Assembly: GCF_938030685.1 (NCBI RefSeq) | Contig: NZ_CALHHX010000070.1 | Coordinates: 1-6,116 of the forward strand | DNA length: 6,116 nt | Source of the DNA: an uncultured Campylobacter sp. | Lineage (GTDB): Bacteria; Campylobacterota; Campylobacteria; Campylobacterales; Campylobacteraceae | Direction: 5' to 3' | Shown here: positions 4,144-6,116 of the stretch, one piece after another | Numbering within the stretch: the stretch's first letter is position 1 | Layout of the letters: the number at the start of each line of letters is the position of its first letter | The notes under the pieces: model-generated | The model's input: only the letters and a program-made list of their open reading frames with translations | Databases searched by the model: none | What the model was told of the DNA's origin: nothing | Translations under genes and position numbers: made by a program

Positions 4144-6116
4144 TTCTTTGAAGCCTTACGAGCGCGAAATCCTTGCCGCGGCGGCTCTTGCGCGCGATTT
4201 GGCAAAAACTGGATGCAAGCAGAGCGAAGCGGCAAACTTAAAAAGCGCGGACAAACTCCAAAGCAGCGCGGCAAATGTAAATTTAAAAGATGCGAAAAAT
4301 TCTAACAGAAGCGCAAATTTCAATGACGCGGAAAATTCTAGCGGCGGCACAGATACCGCGCGCGACCTGCAATCGGCGCAGACGCAAGAGCAAGAACGCG
4401 CGTCGATGATTGAAATTTACGGCGAGGATGCGGCGGAGTTTATTGCGTTTTTTTTCGGCGCGCTGATTGCGGGTTTTGCGCCGGTGCTGCTGCGAGAGCC
4501 AAAATTTAGCGGCAAATTTCATCTCGGCGGCGACGTGAAAATTCTAAATCTCGCCGCAGCACAAAATTTAGACGAATTCAGCCCTAATGATTTAGAAAAA
4601 ATTTCGCCGCACGATACCGAAAAATCTGTGCCTAAAATTTCATCTAAAAACGCGCCGCAAAATCACGCGCCGTGCGAGCAAGAGGCCATCTCTTTGCACC
4701 TACTGCGCGCGGATCAAAAATTTTATATCAAAACTTCGGGCTCTACGGGCGAGGCGAAAAATATCGAAAAAAGCCTGCGCGATATGGTTTTGGAGGCGGA
4801 ATTTTTGGTAGAACGATTCGGTCTTTGCGCAAGCGATCGATTTTTATCTGGCGTCTCGCACCAAAATATGTTCGGGCTCACCTTTAGCATCTTCGTGCCG
4901 CTGCTTTGCGGCTCACGCACGCAAAAAGGCGGGCTAAACTACCCTGAAATCATCCTCGCAGCCGATCTTGCAGGCGCCGTGCTGATCAGCTCGCCCACGG
5001 TGCTAGGTACGCTGTGCGAGCACGCAGATGCTGCAAACATAGCACCTTTGAGCACCATTTTTAGCGCGGGTGCGCCGCTAAGTCCTGCGATCCGAGATAG
5101 GTTGGCGGCGCTTAGCAGTGCCCGAATCATCGATATTTACGGCTCCAGCGAAACTGGCGTGATCGCCTCCAACGAGGGCGCGGGGCTTAAGAAATTCGCT
5201 CCCGTTAGCGTGCAGATCCGCACGGATATCGATAGCGGCAGTACGGCAAAACGCGAGGGCGAGCTCTTTGATCCTGCGGCAAGCTCTTGCGGCGAAAATT
5301 CTGCGGCAGAGCCTAAAACGCGCTGTGCGGACGGGCAAAATACAGACGGGCAAGACACAAACCGCTTGGGCGAGCAGGCGTCTAAATTTAGTACAGACGC
5401 TGGCGATAAAACCGCAGCCAGCCAGAAAAACAGCTCCGCACCGAGCTCCGCGACACAACACGACGATAAATTTGCGCAGGCAGAGGGGCTTTGCGATAAA
5501 TTTGGGGCAAAGCAGCCCGCCGACAAATTTTCGCAAACGGGCGAGTTTACGATCAGCTCTCCTTGGTGCGAGCGCTTCGAAAGCCGCGATTTCGGCTATG
5601 TGCGCGCAGACGAGATCACGCTTTTGGGGCGCGGCGACCGCACCGTAAAGATCAATGAAAACCGCGTGAGCCTCGATCTGCTCGAAGCCAAACTCCGCTC
5701 GCACGAATTTATTGGCGAGTGCAGGATCGATCTGCACCCGCAGCGCGACCGCGCCGTAGCTCTTATCAAGCTCAGCGATCGCGGCGAGCAGGCGTTTCGC
5801 GCAGGCGGTAAAAAGGGCGTCACGGACGAGCTAAAGGCCTTTTTGAAGCCCGAATTCGGCGCGATTTTGCGCTACTTCAAAATCGCGAGCAAGCTGCCTT
5901 TTAACGAACAGGGCAAGCTAAGCAAAAAGGACTTTTTAAGCGCCCTGCAGCGCTACGAGGCACCGGTCTTCGAACGGAGCGCGGAGAATGAGTTTCGCGC
6001 GAAGGTGCGCGCTAGCGACTTTTATTTCGACGGACACTTTGCGCGATTTGCGCTGGTGCCTGCGTTTATGCAGCTTCGCTTCGTATTGATCTGCGCAAAA
6101 GCCCTCGGCTACGAGC
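4124..6116 (+). CDS. AMP-binding acyl/aroyl-activating enzyme fused to hot-dog dehydratase domain (3' partial)
   Basis: The frame is open from ATG 4124 to the window end, 664 codons, with no stop. Adenylation-enzyme motifs occur in order: the P-loop TSGSTGEAK (204-212), YGSSETG (339-345), DFGY (489-492), LLGRGDR (500-506) with VKINENRVSL after it, and the C-terminal lysine loop LPFNEQGK with Lys598. From about residue 613 a hot-dog domain begins, with FDGHF and candidate catalytic His638, like the ApeI/FabZ-type dehydratases that sit beside or fused to this ligase. The enzyme would activate an aryl or fatty acid with ATP and load an ACP; the second domain would dehydrate 3-hydroxyacyl-ACP. 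The P-loop lies about 100 residues later than usual, because of low-complexity stretches near residues 30-90 and 150-190. A further insertion of about 89 residues occupies 384-472. All motif residues remain, so the enzyme is probably active. Substrate is inferred. Confidence 0.88.
   Translation, partial: MLKNLINSLKPYEREILAAAALARDLAKTGCKQSEAANLKSADKLQSSAANVNLKDAKNSNRSANFNDAENSSGGTDTARDLQSAQTQEQERASMIEIYGEDAAEFIAFFFGALIAGFAPVLLREPKFSGKFHLGGDVKILNLAAAQNLDEFSPNDLEKISPHDTEKSVPKISSKNAPQNHAPCEQEAISLHLLRADQKFYIKTSGSTGEAKNIEKSLRDMVLEAEFLVERFGLCASDRFLSGVSHQNMFGLTFSIFVPLLCGSRTQKGGLNYPEIILAADLAGAVLISSPTVLGTLCEHADAANIAPLSTIFSAGAPLSPAIRDRLAALSSARIIDIYGSSETGVIASNEGAGLKKFAPVSVQIRTDIDSGSTAKREGELFDPAASSCGENSAAEPKTRCADGQNTDGQDTNRLGEQASKFSTDAGDKTAASQKNSSAPSSATQHDDKFAQAEGLCDKFGAKQPADKFSQTGEFTISSPWCERFESRDFGYVRADEITLLGRGDRTVKINENRVSLDLLEAKLRSHEFIGECRIDLHPQRDRAVALIKLSDRGEQAFRAGGKKGVTDELKAFLKPEFGAILRYFKIASKLPFNEQGKLSKKDFLSALQRYEAPVFERSAENEFRAKVRASDFYFDGHFARFALVPAFMQLRFVLICAKALGYE
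4234..4350 (+). repeat. In-frame repeat expansion near the N-terminus of the ligase
   Basis: Units start AAACTTAAAA (4234), AAATTTAAAA (4279) and AAATTTCAAT (4315), spaced 45 and 36 bases. They encode NLKSADKLQSSA, NLKDAKNSNRSA and NFNDAENSSGGT. Each of the last two units carries an AAAATTCTA word (4332-4340 in the last) like the heads of the 36-bp array at 1194-1370. The phase is kept, so the gene stays open. Confidence 0.65.
5273..5539 (+). repeat. In-frame low-complexity insertion in the ligase core
   Basis: About 89 codons rich in A, S, D, K, Q and G separate GELFDP from GEFTISSPW, which are normally close in the fold. It holds a 15-bp tandem pair (GACGGGCAAAATACA at 5330-5344, then 13 of 15 bases repeated at 5345-5359). 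It also has SKF/DKF units at 5381, 5465, 5495 and 5522 with 30- and 27-base spacing between the last three, each around AAATTT. It lies between the YGSSETG and DFGY motifs, probably as a surface loop. Confidence 0.65.

Noticed and set aside
5078..5737. 219-codon frame on the minus strand
   Set aside because: It lies wholly antisense to the ligase, which has ordered motifs on the + strand. Its cysteine, alanine and arginine-rich product has no recognisable motif.

Overview
The window looks like part of an aryl-polyene (APE) type biosynthetic operon. All recognised genes are on the + strand and are tightly packed or overlapping. The order is: end of a ketosynthase chain-length-factor-like protein, lysophospholipid-acyltransferase-like protein, two acyl carrier proteins, a COG4648-type membrane protein, and an AMP-binding acyl/aroyl-activating enzyme that continues into a hot-dog dehydratase domain cut by the window edge. 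This order is typical of APE and related polyunsaturated-lipid pigment clusters in Gram-negative bacteria. Abundant AAATTT words, use of GTG and TTG starts, and moderate base composition fit a higher-GC Campylobacter (for example the C. gracilis, showae or rectus group). That assignment is inference from style only.

Layout. Bases 2-577: C-terminal part of the ketosynthase-like protein. Bases 567-1622: a 351-codon open frame of unknown function, very basic, low in globular character and full of short repeats; it overlaps the genes on both sides. Bases 1619-2374: acyltransferase. Bases 2371-2643 and 2630-2908: the two ACPs. Bases 2909-3603: a 695-base stretch without a convincing gene, holding AT-rich palindromes and direct repeats. 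Bases 3604-4143: membrane protein from a TTG start. Bases 4124-6116: the activating enzyme plus dehydratase start, open to the window end.

How the genes would work together. The ligase activates an aryl or acyl starter and loads it onto an ACP. The ketosynthase/chain-length-factor pair extends it. The hot-dog domain dehydrates the hydroxyacyl intermediate, giving a conjugated polyene. The acyltransferase moves the chain to a lipid carrier in the membrane, with the COG4648 protein in an unknown membrane role. The extending ketosynthases, ketoreductase and exporter expected of such a cluster lie outside the window.

The most unusual aspect is not the pathway but what has been inserted into it. 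Two places where neighbours usually abut are separated by about 1 kb and 0.7 kb of AAATTT-studded repeat sequence. At least two of the conserved enzymes (ketosynthase-like and ligase) also carry in-frame, low-complexity expansions built from similar words (AAATTT, GAAAATTCTA) with periods near 36 bases. This suggests a dispersed, frame-tolerant repeat family that expands both between and inside genes.
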